A program made the translations under genes and the position numbers. DNA of 59,212 nucleotides. It comes from Algibacter_G agarivorans (GTDB lineage Bacteria > Bacteroidota > Bacteroidia > Flavobacteriales > Flavobacteriaceae). Below, piece after piece: positions 42,731 to 53,051 of the stretch (positions are counted from its first letter, which is position 1; every line of letters starts with the position of its first letter). The notes below the pieces were generated by a model that saw nothing but the letters and a program-made list of their open reading frames with translations, made no database searches and had not been told where the DNA came from. Location of the stretch: the NCBI RefSeq assembly GCF_039543245.1, contig NZ_BAABJJ010000045.1:1-59212 (forward strand). Direction: 5' to 3'.

Positions 42731-43690
42731 TCACTTCATTTTTACTAACTGGCTAATATTATTATTAAAGTAGAAATACTGGTTTTGAAACCAATAGGTG
42801 TTTGAGTATTGCTGAATATTTGTTATGCTTTTTCCTATTGAAAGAATATCATTAGCTCTATGAAAATTCAATTTAGCATGGTCAGTATCATTTATTTTAA
42901 ATTGTGCTATGGCAAGACCTAAGTAGGCATCAAAATCTGTTGAGTCGAATTCTATGGCTTTAGAAAAATCTGAAATAGCTTCATTGAATTTCCCTAATAA
43001 TAAATGTGAGGCACCTCTATAAAAATAGGCATAAGCATTGTTTTTATTTAGTCTTAATGCCATATTAAGGTCATTATTCGCTTTTTCATAATATTTGATA
43101 TCCATAAAGAACACACCTCTATTGTAATAAGAATCGGCACTTGGTTCAATTAATATAGCCGTTGAGTAATCCTGTAACGCATTCATATAATTTTCTGTAG
43201 CTTTATAAGCATGTGCTCTTAGGGTATATGTTTTGGGCTGATTAGGAACAGTTTTTATAACGCTGCTAAAATCTTTTATAGCGGCTTCATAATCACCTAA
43301 GTCATATTTAACACATGCAAGGCTGTATAAGGCATCTGTAAAGTTTTCGTCAAGCATAAAAGCTTTGGCATAATCTTCTTTTGCACCTGCAAAATCTTTT
43401 ATGCTATATCTGGAATTCCCCCTATTATAATAGGTGTCCGCATCAGGTTGATCAACAATTATTTTAGAATAATCAACAATAGCCCCATTATAATCACCTA
43501 AATCATTTTTGGCTAGTCCTCTGTAAAAATAGGCATCTAGGTTTTTAGGCTCTAAATCTATAACTTGAGTAAGAAGTGTGATTTTTTGGTTTAAATCTGT
43601 TGATCTCATGGCTTTTCGGTATAGCTTATTGGCTTGCCCGAAAGTGAGCAGGGGAACAATGGTGAGTAATGTGAGTATTTGCTTTTTCAT
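42731..43690 (-). CDS. Exported TPR-repeat protein
   Basis: This 319-residue protein has a signal peptide (MKKQILTLLTIVPLLTFGQ) and about seven tetratricopeptide repeats spaced by 34 residues, for example LDAYFYRGLAKNDLGDYNGA, ADTYYNRGNSRYSIKDFAGA and AYAYFYRGASHLLLGKFNEA. The ATG at 43690 is preferred to a TTG two codons earlier. A periplasmic protein-interaction role is likely; no partner is evident. It is convergent with rsmG and divergent from the large T9SS protein gene, with a 297-bp AT-rich gap in which I see no clear promoter. Confidence 0.9.
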   Translation of the reverse strand: MKKQILTLLTIVPLLTFGQANKLYRKAMRSTDLNQKITLLTQVIDLEPKNLDAYFYRGLAKNDLGDYNGAIVDYSKIIVDQPDADTYYNRGNSRYSIKDFAGAKEDYAKAFMLDENFTDALYSLACVKYDLGDYEAAIKDFSSVIKTVPNQPKTYTLRAHAYKATENYMNALQDYSTAILIEPSADSYYNRGVFFMDIKYYEKANNDLNMALRLNKNNAYAYFYRGASHLLLGKFNEAISDFSKAIEFDSTDFDAYLGLAIAQFKINDTDHAKLNFHRANDILSIGKSITNIQQYSNTYWFQNQYFYFNNNISQLVKMK

Positions 43691-43987
43691 TAACAAAACC
43701 TAATTCGCAAAAAATATGCCGTTTTTTTAAGCAATAAAGTTAGTATTATTTTTTAAACATTTTAAGCTAGTGTATTTTCTTTTGAATCAATTTTGAAATT
43801 GCTACTAATTTTTTGTAGTATATGTCTTTCTGTAATTATTAAAATGTAGGTTTATCTATTCAATACTATGTATTTAATCGATTTTATTTGCTTTATATCG
43901 ATATTATTGATTATAATTACACATCGGTTTTTAATAAAATTGATAGTCTCTCAATAAAAATTAAAATATAACTAAAGAAATTTTTAT

Positions 43988-46900
43988 ATGAGAAAGTATG
44001 CCCTAATCAATCTGATTCAAGCTAAACTTCTTGTTTTATTTTTACTAATTAGTACAGTTGGTACTGCCCAAATCATGCAAGTAGAAATTGTTGGCGGATC
44101 CGTTGTTGCTCAGGGTTCTACAATTACAATTAATGCTGGTAATAGTTTAGATTTTAGAATTACAAATGTTGAAGGTAGTAATTGTAAAAATTTAAAAATT
44201 AAAGGTGTAGATATTACAAATACTACAGATTTTGATATTACACCAAATAATCCTAAAAAAAATATTAAGCCTGCCAGCTGCCCTGGGGGGAAGAAGTTTC
44301 TTGATTTCAACATTGAAAATATAAGTTCAGCCTGTACAACCACTAGTACTTTAGTTACTATTGAAATAAAGAATCAAGCGGATTTTACATTTACATTGGA
44401 AGTTAATTCATCTCCTGTTATTTCTATTTTAGGAGGAAGTCCATCTGCAGATATTCCTCATGGTTCAACAACTACAATTGCAACTAACGGTACTTATTTT
44501 GGTATCGTAAATGAAGGAGCTTCAATAACTAGAAACTTTGTTGTAACAAATACAGGAAGTTGCCCTCTAGATATTACTGGTCTTTCAAGTACAATTGTTA
44601 CTGGGAGTGGTTTTAGTATAGCTCCTATAATATTAGTACCACCTTTTTATAATCTAGCAACTGCTCAACCACCTACAGTTAGCGTAAGCCCGGGTTCTTT
44701 TGTTGTTATCCTTGTTACATTTACTGGGCCTGTAGCTGGTGCAGGTTCTCAAGAGGCTACGATAAATATTTCAAACACGGATAATACTACATATTCTTTT
44801 AACGTAGGTGCAGAGATGTTTGATTTTACAGGACCACAACCAGGTGGTGTTTCTGCCGATTTTCGACTTTGGTTAAAAGGTACAAGAGGAGTTTTTAAAG
44901 GTGTGGGGCCTAGTTATACGGCCGCAACAGATGGAGATAGCGTGTCGTTGTGGGAAGATATAGGAACTAATGGTAAAGATGCAACACAAACAGTATCCGC
45001 TAATCAGCCAACATATTCAGATTCAGCTACAGATAATATCAATTTCAATCCGGTTATTAAGTTTGAAAATGATGGAGCAACTTTAGAACAATATTTAGAA
45101 AATACAGCTAATGGTTTTTATAGTCAGGATATTTTTATTGTTATGATACCTGATGCCCCTATGACAAATATATCTTCTGGAAGCACCATTTTTGCTGGTG
45201 TGGATTCAGGAAGTGCTGGAGATATGACAGGTGTAGGATTTGGCGATTATTCATCACGTTTTACTAATGAAGTGATTTCATACAATCAAGATATTCCTTC
45301 ACCTTCTGGGACATATTATGGAGAGGCAGAAATAAGTACAAGTAAATCATATTCTATAGCTAGTATTATAAATGTTAGAAATGATGCCGATACATCTCCA
45401 ACTGGTCAAGAAATATTATATAATTCCAATTTGTTAACAACTACCACTGTTGATGATTCAGGTTTTACTAATGTCGGATTTATTGATACGGCACCAGATC
45501 CAGATGTTGTTAATGGAACTGAATACTGGATAGGTAGAAATTATGATGTACAAGGGAGTTTAAATGGTAGAGTAGCTGAAATATTTACTTTTGCTGAACG
45601 TGTAACAGATGCTGATCGTCAAAAAATAGAATCTTATTTAGCCATAAAATATGGAATTACATTAGGAACTTCAACTGAAGCCGAAAAAAATTATATCAAT
45701 TCATTTGATGGTATAGTTTGGGATATTACTGCAGACTCAGGAGATTATAATTATCATGTAGCTGGTATAGGTAGAGATGATAATTCAGATTTAAACCAAA
45801 AACAATCAAAATCTTTAAATATTACAAATGAAGTTACTATTGGATTAAATGGTGTATTCTCTAAGAATAGTTCTAATACTAATGAATTTAATGAAGATGG
45901 CGATTTCTTAGTTTGGGGTAGTAATAATGCTGCTTTTACAGGAGCTAGTACTAATAATGTAACCATTGCTTCTGGAATTACAACATCATTGACACGAATC
46001 GACAGGAAATGGAGAATAGTAGAGTCTATTAAAACAGGCTCTGGGGGTGATGTTGAAAATGTATTTGTTTCAATACCTTCTGCAGCTTTTAGTAGTTTTA
46101 CTTTAGGTACAGATGAAGAATATGCTTTAATAGTAGCAGATAATGCAAATTTTGCCAATAGTGATATTATAGACGTTATTCCACTTCGGTCCGAAGATGC
46201 TGGAGTAACACTCCAAACCTGGTACGATTTTGATGGTACAAAATATTTTACTTTTGGAAAAGTAACTAAAAAAGCTGAAAACCATTCAGTAAGTTTTGCA
46301 ACTGGAGACTATATGGTAGGTGAGTATGCTTTGAATTTAAATATAGATGCCTTTACTATTTCTGCATGGGTTAAAAGTGCCTCTAGTGCTAGTACAAGAA
46401 CCTTAATGTCTAAAGGCGAAAAATTACAAATTAGGTTAAATGGTTCGGATCAAGTTGAGGTTATCGTTGATGATCCTTCAAATCCAAGATTTACTTCAAC
46501 AATGGCTTTGAATGATGGGAAATGGCATCAAATTTCATTTGTATATAAAAGTGGGACCGTATTTTTATATATAGATGGGGTGTTGGATAAATCTGAACAA
46601 GATGTGGAACCACCTACTCCAAATTTTAATAGATTTTCATTAGGTGCTTTATACATAGATAAAAATACTATAAGCAACCCTTTTTTAGGTGAAATTGATG
46701 AAGTCTATGTTTGGGATCAAGGACTTACTCAGAATCAAGTAAGGTATCTTATGAATCAGGAAATAGAACGATTTGATATTAGCGGAACCGACTATGTAAA
46801 TGATAAAACACTCCATCAGTCAGCTTCTAGTAATGAAGTGTCTTCAATCCCTTGGAGTAATCTTAAAGCTTATTATGATTTTAATTCATTTTACGGATCT

Positions 46901-48988
46901 ACAGTTGAGGGTTTAACAGATGATAGAAATTATATAAGACTAAAATATTTAGATAAAGATAAATCTTTAATTGATGCACAAACTACCCCATTGCCATATA
47001 TTTCTGCGGCAAATGGAGCTTGGGATGCAGCAGCTACATGGACTAATAGTGCAGATCAAGTTATACCTAACTCATTAAGTTTAGACGGGACAACCATTAT
47101 AGATTGGAATATTGTTGAAACGTCTCATGATATAACTTCTGGAGATAGAGATATTTCACTTTTAGGATTAATACAAACAGGTGGTATAATTACCATTGCT
47201 GATCCTGTTGATACACAAGACGAAACAAATTCAGGACAAGGCTTAACTATTTCGCATTATCTAGAATTGGATGGTGTTATTGATTTAGTCGGAGAATCTC
47301 AATTAGTGCAATCAGAAGGCAGTATAATTGATGCAGATAGTGGTGGCTATATTGAAAGAGACCAACAAGGCACAGCCAATGGGTATAATTATAATTATTG
47401 GTCATCATCTGTAGGGCCAATTGGAGGTAATATTGCAACAAGAGGATCGGGAGCGCCAGCTACTAACACTAATTATTCTATTAGTGGTGTTATAAATGAC
47501 GGAACACTGTCTGCATTTTATCAAAGTCTTTTATATAGTTCATCTCCTGATGGCAGCGGCTCTATTCCGCCTCCAGGTTTAGCAAGAACTATTAGTACGG
47601 CTTGGTTGTATAAATTTTATGGTGCCGCAGATAATTATTATGCATGGGCAAAGATAGATGAAACATCACCTTTGCTTGTAGGTGAAGGCTTTACAATGAA
47701 AGGAACATCTGGGGCAGTATCAATTTCAGCCGAACAAAATTATGTATTCAAAGGGTTGCCATATAATGGAAATATAACTTTAGAATTAGATAAAACCTTA
47801 GGTGATGTTGAGCGATTAATTGGAAACCCATATCCATCAGCCATTGATGCTACAGAGTTTATTTTGGATAATATGAGTATTGCAGATGGTGGAAACAATG
47901 CAACTGGAACTATTTTTAATGGAGCTTTATACTTTTGGGATCACTTTGGTGAAGAAAATAGTCATAATTTAGGAGACTATGTTGGTGGTTATGCCACCAG
48001 AAATTTAACAGGTGGTGCAGTCGCTATTTCAAACGACTCTAGGATTAATAGCACATCAAATGCAGGAAGTGCTGCAGTAGGAACAAAAGTTCCAGGGGAA
48101 TATATCCCTGTTAATCAAGGGTTCTTTGTATCAACGGCTTTGGATGGTTTTGACAACGATAATAGCACACCATTATTAACAGTTGATGGTGGTGATATTG
48201 TATTTAAAAATAGTCAACGGGTTTTTGCAACAGAAGATGGATCAACATCTTTATTTCTAAAATCACGAAGTAAAAAAGAAAGCAAGTCCATAACTTCAAC
48301 TAAAGATGATACACCTAGGATTAAACTTATATATAGTTCTCCATTAGGGTATCACAGACAAATAGTTATAGGTGCAGATATAAATGCCTCTATAGATTTT
48401 GATATGGGATATGATGCCTTTATGGCCGATGTAGGCGAAGAGGATATGTATTGGACTTTTAATGATAACAAGTTTGTTATTCAAGGCGTTGATAAATTTG
48501 ATGAAAATCAAGAATTCTCTTTAGGGTTAATCGTTAAAGAAGCTGGAATTGCTAGGATTAAAGTTGATGAGTTGGAAAATATCGATGATAGTATGTTGTT
48601 GTTCATTAAAGATAAAATTACAGGTGAAACTTATAATATTAATAATGATTCCTTTGATGTTTTTTTAGAATCAGGAAGTTATAATGATAGATTTAATCTC
48701 GTTTTCCAGCAGAGTAATGGTAAATTAAATTTAAATGAGATTGATCATATTAATAATTATGTAACGGTTTACTACGATGTAACATCCTCTGAATTGAAAA
48801 TATTGAATAAGAATAACATGTATTTATCAAGTATAGATTTGTATAATATTTTAGGGCAAAATATAAAATCGGTGAAGTTGAATTCCTCTAAAGATGAATC
48901 CATCGAAATAAACACCTCATCTGGAGCTTATATTATTAAAATTAATACAGAAAATGGAGAGCTAAACAAAAAAATAATTATTGAATAG
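43988..48988 (+). CDS. Large T9SS-exported protein with LamG domain
   Basis: This 1666-residue protein has a signal peptide (ending VGTAQ, about residue 27). Residues about 140-275 resemble an ASPM/Hydin-type choice-of-anchor domain (VVTNTGSCPLDITGLSS). Residues about 283-560 are a LamG-like region typical of T9SS cargo (ADFRLWLKGTRGVFKGVG, then VAEIFTFAERVTDADRQKIE SYLAIKYGITLG). A second LamG domain covers about 763-924 (FTISAWVKSASSAS, WHQISFVYKSGTVFLYIDGV, GEIDEVYVWDQGL). Repeats of beta structure follow. The last ~75 residues are a type A sorting domain (YDVTSSELKILN, IDLYNILGQNIKSV, SGAYIIKINTENGELNKKII). Probably a surface adhesin; the ligand is unknown. Confidence 0.93.
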   Translation: MRKYALINLIQAKLLVLFLLISTVGTAQIMQVEIVGGSVVAQGSTITINAGNSLDFRITNVEGSNCKNLKIKGVDITNTTDFDITPNNPKKNIKPASCPGGKKFLDFNIENISSACTTTSTLVTIEIKNQADFTFTLEVNSSPVISILGGSPSADIPHGSTTTIATNGTYFGIVNEGASITRNFVVTNTGSCPLDITGLSSTIVTGSGFSIAPIILVPPFYNLATAQPPTVSVSPGSFVVILVTFTGPVAGAGSQEATINISNTDNTTYSFNVGAEMFDFTGPQPGGVSADFRLWLKGTRGVFKGVGPSYTAATDGDSVSLWEDIGTNGKDATQTVSANQPTYSDSATDNINFNPVIKFENDGATLEQYLENTANGFYSQDIFIVMIPDAPMTNISSGSTIFAGVDSGSAGDMTGVGFGDYSSRFTNEVISYNQDIPSPSGTYYGEAEISTSKSYSIASIINVRNDADTSPTGQEILYNSNLLTTTTVDDSGFTNVGFIDTAPDPDVVNGTEYWIGRNYDVQGSLNGRVAEIFTFAERVTDADRQKIESYLAIKYGITLGTSTEAEKNYINSFDGIVWDITADSGDYNYHVAGIGRDDNSDLNQKQSKSLNITNEVTIGLNGVFSKNSSNTNEFNEDGDFLVWGSNNAAFTGASTNNVTIASGITTSLTRIDRKWRIVESIKTGSGGDVENVFVSIPSAAFSSFTLGTDEEYALIVADNANFANSDIIDVIPLRSEDAGVTLQTWYDFDGTKYFTFGKVTKKAENHSVSFATGDYMVGEYALNLNIDAFTISAWVKSASSASTRTLMSKGEKLQIRLNGSDQVEVIVDDPSNPRFTSTMALNDGKWHQISFVYKSGTVFLYIDGVLDKSEQDVEPPTPNFNRFSLGALYIDKNTISNPFLGEIDEVYVWDQGLTQNQVRYLMNQEIERFDISGTDYVNDKTLHQSASSNEVSSIPWSNLKAYYDFNSFYGSTVEGLTDDRNYIRLKYLDKDKSLIDAQTTPLPYISAANGAWDAAATWTNSADQVIPNSLSLDGTTIIDWNIVETSHDITSGDRDISLLGLIQTGGIITIADPVDTQDETNSGQGLTISHYLELDGVIDLVGESQLVQSEGSIIDADSGGYIERDQQGTANGYNYNYWSSSVGPIGGNIATRGSGAPATNTNYSISGVINDGTLSAFYQSLLYSSSPDGSGSIPPPGLARTISTAWLYKFYGAADNYYAWAKIDETSPLLVGEGFTMKGTSGAVSISAEQNYVFKGLPYNGNITLELDKTLGDVERLIGNPYPSAIDATEFILDNMSIADGGNNATGTIFNGALYFWDHFGEENSHNLGDYVGGYATRNLTGGAVAISNDSRINSTSNAGSAAVGTKVPGEYIPVNQGFFVSTALDGFDNDNSTPLLTVDGGDIVFKNSQRVFATEDGSTSLFLKSRSKKESKSITSTKDDTPRIKLIYSSPLGYHRQIVIGADINASIDFDMGYDAFMADVGEEDMYWTFNDNKFVIQGVDKFDENQEFSLGLIVKEAGIARIKVDELENIDDSMLLFIKDKITGETYNINNDSFDVFLESGSYNDRFNLVFQQSNGKLNLNEIDHINNYVTVYYDVTSSELKILNKNNMYLSSIDLYNILGQNIKSVKLNSSKDESIEINTSSGAYIIKINTENGELNKKIIIE

Positions 48989-48994
48989 TAATAC

Positions 48995-49342
48995 TTAGTT
49001 TAATATATCAGACCAAACAGCCAATTCATTTCCCGTTGGATCTATGAATTGAAATCGTCTTCCACCAGGAAAGGAAAAGATGTCTTTTGAAATTTCACCA
49101 CCACACTCAATAATTTTTGTCTTTATGTTGTCTAGGTTTTTATGATATAAAACAACAAGTGCTCCGTTAGTGATTTTACCATCTCTTTTTTCAAATCCAC
49201 CTTCCAGACCGCTATTAGAAAATGCAACATAATCAGTTCCATAATCTGTAAATTCCCAACCAAAAGCTTTATTGTAAAATGTTTTTATAGTTTCAAGGTT
49301 ATTGGCGTATAATTCAATATAATTTATGTGGTTGTTCTTCAT
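48995..49342 (-). CDS. VOC (glyoxalase/dioxygenase superfamily) protein
   Basis: This 115-residue protein has the vicinal oxygen chelate fold pattern: HINYIELYANNLETIKTFYN KAFGWEFTDYG at the start, GALVVLYHKNLDNIKTKIIE in the middle, and FPGGRRFQFIDPTGNELAVW at the end, with candidate metal ligands H5 or E9 and the C-terminal glutamate. Function is unassigned. It lies past the nqrF terminator and ends next to the convergent large protein gene. Confidence 0.9.
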   Translation of the reverse strand: MKNNHINYIELYANNLETIKTFYNKAFGWEFTDYGTDYVAFSNSGLEGGFEKRDGKITNGALVVLYHKNLDNIKTKIIECGGEISKDIFSFPGGRRFQFIDPTGNELAVWSDILN

Positions 49343-49442
49343 TTTTAGTGAAAATTAAAATGTTCTATAAAGCTATTGATTTTTTTGTTTAACAATGAAA
49401 ATAAATAATATTGATTATCAGGTTTAAATGAGTTCTTTATAT

Positions 49443-49476
49443 AAAAAATAAACCCAACACTTTCGTATTGGGTTTT
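49443..49476 (-). terminator. Terminator of the nqr operon
   Basis: AAACCCAA and TTGGGTTT pair around a 10-base loop; on the minus strand a T-rich run follows. It lies about 40 bp past the nqrF stop. The adjacent GTTTAAATGAGTTC (49422-49435) equals the end of the family 1 repeat. Confidence 0.75.
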
Positions 49477-49514
49477 ATATTTATTATGCCAATTTACTTA
49501 ATGGCGATTATCGG

Positions 49515-50831
49515 CTAGCCTCCAAAATCATCAAATCTAATATGTTCATCTGGGATACCAAAATCTTCTCCCATTTTCTGAACGGCTTTGTTCATTAATG
49601 GTGGTCCACAGAAATATAATTCTATATCTTCTGGTGACTCGTGTAAACTTAAATAATTATCTATAACACAATTATGAATGAATCCTACAAATCCATCACC
49701 TGGCGCATCAACATTTTCTTTTACTTTCCAGTTGTCTTCTTCCATTGGTTCAGACAAGGCTAAATAGAATTTAAAATTAGGGAAGTCTTTTTCTAATTTA
49801 TAAAAATGATCTAAGTAGAATAGCTCACGTTTAGAACGCCCACCGTACCAATACGTAACTTTACGTCCAGTTTTTAGGGTTCTGAATAAATGATATAAGT
49901 GCGAGCGCATTGGTGCCATACCAGCACCACCACCAACATAAAGCATTTCACTTTCCGACTCATTGATAAAGAATTCACCGTAAGGTCCAGAAATAGTTAC
50001 TTTATCACCTGGTTTTTGATTAAATATATAAGACGATGCTATACCTGGATTTACATCCATCCAGCCACCTTTGACTCTGTCAAAAGGCGGACAAGCCACA
50101 CGTACATTGAGCATGATTTCACGTCCCTCAGCTGGGTACGAAGCCATAGAATATGCGCGTTCAATAGTTTCGGTGTTTTTCATTACCAATGGCCATAATT
50201 TAAACTTATCCCATTCTTCTTGAAATTTATCTGGAGTTTCATGTTCTTCTGGGTGTGCTGTAATATCCATGTCTGAATATTTAACTTCACATGGTGGAAT
50301 TTCAATTTGAATATACCCACCTGCTTTATATCCCATGTCTTCAGGGATTTCAACAACAAACTCCTTAATAAATGAAGCTACATTATAATTACGCACTACA
50401 ACGGCTTCCCATTTTTTAATACCAAACACTTCTTCTGGAATGGTAATATCCATGTCTTGTTTTACTTTTACTTGACATGATAAACGTGCTCCGTGTTGTA
50501 ATTCTTTTCTTGAAAAGTGAGGTGTTTCCGTAGGCAAAGCTTCTCCACCTCCAGATAATACGTGGCATTCACATTGAATACATGTACCACCACCACCACA
50601 AGCTGATGGTAAGAATATTTTTTGAGCACCTAAAGTAGATAATAAACTACCTCCTGAGGCCACTTCTATTTCACGTTCACCATTAATGGTAATTTTTACT
50701 GGACCCGATGGTGACAATTTTTGTTTTACAACTAATAGTAGTGCAACTAATGACAACGTAATAATTAAAAACGCTATTACTGTTGTTATGACTGTTCCTA
50801 ATGTACTTGCGGCTAATATCATATTACTCAT
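49515..50831 (-). CDS. nqrF: Na+-translocating NADH:quinone reductase subunit F
   Basis: This 438-residue subunit takes electrons from NADH. An N-terminal helix (VITTVIAFLIITLSLVALLL) is followed by a 2Fe-2S ferredoxin domain with cysteines at residues 78, 84, 87 and 119, the spacing known for NqrF. FAD binding is shown by RAYSMASYPAEG, and NADH binding by GGGAGMAPMRSHLYHL and ELYFCGPPLMNKAV near the C-terminus. It is the last gene of the operon; its start overlaps the nqrE stop by 8 bp. Confidence 0.97.
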   Translation of the reverse strand: MSNMILAASTLGTVITTVIAFLIITLSLVALLLVVKQKLSPSGPVKITINGEREIEVASGGSLLSTLGAQKIFLPSACGGGGTCIQCECHVLSGGGEALPTETPHFSRKELQHGARLSCQVKVKQDMDITIPEEVFGIKKWEAVVVRNYNVASFIKEFVVEIPEDMGYKAGGYIQIEIPPCEVKYSDMDITAHPEEHETPDKFQEEWDKFKLWPLVMKNTETIERAYSMASYPAEGREIMLNVRVACPPFDRVKGGWMDVNPGIASSYIFNQKPGDKVTISGPYGEFFINESESEMLYVGGGAGMAPMRSHLYHLFRTLKTGRKVTYWYGGRSKRELFYLDHFYKLEKDFPNFKFYLALSEPMEEDNWKVKENVDAPGDGFVGFIHNCVIDNYLSLHESPEDIELYFCGPPLMNKAVQKMGEDFGIPDEHIRFDDFGG

Positions 50832-51534
50832 TTACTTTTATGTTGTTAGCTATCACTTCTTTTTTATCTTCAGAATCAACTTTAACAGTCTTTTCTTCTA
50901 TAACTGCTTCTTCATCTCCTCCTGTTAACATACCACCAAAACTCATAAATCCAATGGCCATTAAGCCAGTAATGATAAATGTAATTCCCAATCCTCTTAA
51001 TGCAGGTGGTACATTTGAATATCTAATTTTTTCACGAATAGCTGCAATAGCTAAAATGGCTAAAAACCATCCTATTCCTGAAGCTATTCCATAATTAAAA
51101 GCCAAACCTAATGTTGGGATTTCACGAGATTGCATAAATAAAGACCCTCCTAAAATGGCACAGTTTACCGCAATAAGTGGTAAAAAGATACCTAATGAAT
51201 TGTATAATGATGGTGAAAACTTCTCAACCACAATTTCTACTAATTGTACCATGGTCGCTATAGTTGCAATGAACATGATAAAAGATAAGAAGCTTAAATC
51301 ATATGACGCAAACTCTTCTCCTAACCAAGATAAGGCTCCTGGTTGTAAAAGATACTGATCTAGTAACCAGTTTAAAGGTACCGTTATTGCCAGTACAAAA
51401 ATAACAGCAGCACCAAGACCAACAGCTGTGCTTACCTTTTTAGAAACCGCTAAGTATGAACACATTCCTAGGAATGTAGCAAATACCATGTTATCTATGA
51501 ATATCGATTTGAAAAATAATTCTATATGTTCCAT
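50824..51534 (-). CDS. nqrE: Na+-translocating NADH:quinone reductase subunit E
   Basis: This 236-residue membrane protein has six hydrophobic helices with the NqrE signatures MEHIELFFKSIFIDNMVFATFLGMCSYLAVS and LIAVNCAILGGSLFMQSREI, including the conserved cysteines near helix ends that hold an iron centre between NqrD and NqrE. A charged C-terminal tail (DEEAVIEEKTVKVDSEDKKE) goes beyond the usual length. Its stop overlaps nqrF; nqrD precedes it by 117 bp, the only large gap in the operon. Confidence 0.97.
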   Translation of the reverse strand: MEHIELFFKSIFIDNMVFATFLGMCSYLAVSKKVSTAVGLGAAVIFVLAITVPLNWLLDQYLLQPGALSWLGEEFASYDLSFLSFIMFIATIATMVQLVEIVVEKFSPSLYNSLGIFLPLIAVNCAILGGSLFMQSREIPTLGLAFNYGIASGIGWFLAILAIAAIREKIRYSNVPPALRGLGITFIITGLMAIGFMSFGGMLTGGDEEAVIEEKTVKVDSEDKKEVIANNIKVNE

Positions 51535-51651
51535 GTTTTAAGTTATAAGTTCATTAAGTTTTAAGTGCCTAAAGTTTTTCGTTAATTATCATATTTTTTG
51601 CCTTTTCAACTTTAAGTATTTAAGGCACTTTATACTTCAAGTACTTTTAAA
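51535..51651. repeat. Palindrome-rich spacer between nqrD and nqrE
   Basis: This 117-bp spacer interrupts an otherwise tightly packed operon. It contains AAGTGCCT (51563-51570) and its complement AGGCACTT (51623-51630), and AAGTAT / ATACTT nearby, plus repeated TTAAGT words. There is no promoter box or T-run terminator. It may be an inserted repeat or an mRNA-processing structure. Confidence 0.5.
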
Positions 51652-52299
51652 TTAATTATCTTCTATTAATGCTTTGTTTCTACTACGTTGTATCCAAATA
51701 ATTATACCTACAACAATTAATGCCATAGGTGCCAATAACATAAAACCGTTGTTTTCGTATCCTAGTGCATAAGCGCCAGTTTTTTCAATAGGGTCTCCTA
51801 AAACCTTAAATCCTAATAAAGTTCCAGCGCCAAGTAATTCTCTAAAAAAAGCTACTATAATTAAAATAACACCATATCCTAAAGAATTCCCTATGCCATC
51901 TAAGAATGAACGCCAAGGTCCATTTGCTAAAGCAAAAGCTTCAAAACGCCCCATAATAATACAGTTGGTAATTATTAACCCAACAAAAACCGAAAGCGTT
52001 TTACTTAACTCGTATGCAAATGCTTTTAACACTTGGTCAACAATAATTACTAAAGCTGCTACGACTATTAATTGAACAATAATTCTGATTTTTCCAGGAA
52101 TGATGTTTCTCATTAAAGAAATAACAACGTTACCAATTCCTAATACAAATAATACAGAAATGGACATTACTATTGCTGCTTCTAATTCAGCCGTAATTGC
52201 CAATGCTGAACATATTCCTAATACTTGAATAGTAATAGGGTTATTATCTGCTAATGGATCTTTAATTAATGCTGCGTCTTTTTTTGATAAAAGTCCCAT
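51652..52299 (-). CDS. nqrD: Na+-translocating NADH:quinone reductase subunit D
   Basis: This 215-residue six-helix membrane subunit starts MGLLSKKDAALIKDPLADNN PITIQVLGICSALAIT and contains LIITNCIIMGRFEAFALANG PWRSFLDGIGNSLGYGVILI, the NqrD signature with the cysteine that pairs with NqrE around an iron centre. nqrC ends 4 bp upstream of its start. Confidence 0.97.
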   Translation of the reverse strand: MGLLSKKDAALIKDPLADNNPITIQVLGICSALAITAELEAAIVMSISVLFVLGIGNVVISLMRNIIPGKIRIIVQLIVVAALVIIVDQVLKAFAYELSKTLSVFVGLIITNCIIMGRFEAFALANGPWRSFLDGIGNSLGYGVILIIVAFFRELLGAGTLLGFKVLGDPIEKTGAYALGYENNGFMLLAPMALIVVGIIIWIQRSRNKALIEDN

Positions 52300-52302
52300 A
52301 AA

Positions 52303-53049
52303 TTAATTGTTTTTTAAGTTTTCGAAATAAGATACATATTGTCTTAATTCAGACTTAAGCATTGCTGAAACTCCGTCACCGGTAATCGTGGCTCCTGCAA
52401 TGGCATCTACTTCGTTATCATTTTTATCTGTATTCTTCGGATCGTTGTTTCCTTTGGCAACAGCAATTCCTTTAAAACTACCATTGTTCATTAAGTTTTC
52501 ACCAATAAAATCGTCCATAAAATAGCGTTGTTTTATGTTGGCTCCTAGACCTGCTGTTTCTCCTTTGTGATCGAAATAAGCACCTTGAACAACCATATTT
52601 TCATCCATAGCAACATACGCCCAAATGGCATCCCATAGTCCTTTGCCTCTAATAGGGGCTATATAAAATGTTTTACCATCCTTGTTTCCAATAAATAATG
52701 GTAATTTCCTTTCATTTCCAGCTTTTGCACTAGTCTGTTCTTTCTTAACATCTATTAAGTAAGCTTCAGTATTTTCAGATATGTCATCACCTTGAATAAC
52801 TAATTGTTTGGTAATGTATTTTGCAAACAATTCTGGAGCTTCATCTGTCGAAACAAAAATGGCACTGCTCTCATCATTTGCATTAACCCCCATAGCATAC
52901 AAAATATTTTGTTGCTTTTCCAGTCGTTCGTTATTATCAATTTTAGGTCTTAAAGCTGATGCTGTAAACGCTAATAATCCACCAACTACAATTACCATGG
53001 CTATGGCAAAAAGTATAGTATATATATTTGAATCCGTTCTGTTACTCAT
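52303..53049 (-). CDS. nqrC: Na+-translocating NADH:quinone reductase subunit C
   Basis: This 248-residue subunit has one N-terminal helix (YTILFAIAMVIVVGGLLAF) and a periplasmic FMN-binding domain. The covalent flavin motif is AGAT with threonine 221 (DAIAGATITGDG), where other family members have SGAT. The KGLWDAIWAYVAM and KGETAGLGANI segments are also typical. It starts 2 bp after the nqrB stop. Confidence 0.97.
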   Translation of the reverse strand: MSNRTDSNIYTILFAIAMVIVVGGLLAFTASALRPKIDNNERLEKQQNILYAMGVNANDESSAIFVSTDEAPELFAKYITKQLVIQGDDISENTEAYLIDVKKEQTSAKAGNERKLPLFIGNKDGKTFYIAPIRGKGLWDAIWAYVAMDENMVVQGAYFDHKGETAGLGANIKQRYFMDDFIGENLMNNGSFKGIAVAKGNNDPKNTDKNDNEVDAIAGATITGDGVSAMLKSELRQYVSYFENLKNN

Positions 53050-53051
53050 GA

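Noticed and set aside
42731..48988. The TPR gene and the large T9SS gene as a possible secretion-effector pair
   Set aside because: They are divergent with no shared motif or spacing that indicates a joint function.
50801..51094. A 97-codon plus-strand frame across nqrE
   Set aside because: It is antisense to a well-conserved nqrE and has no promoter or family similarity.
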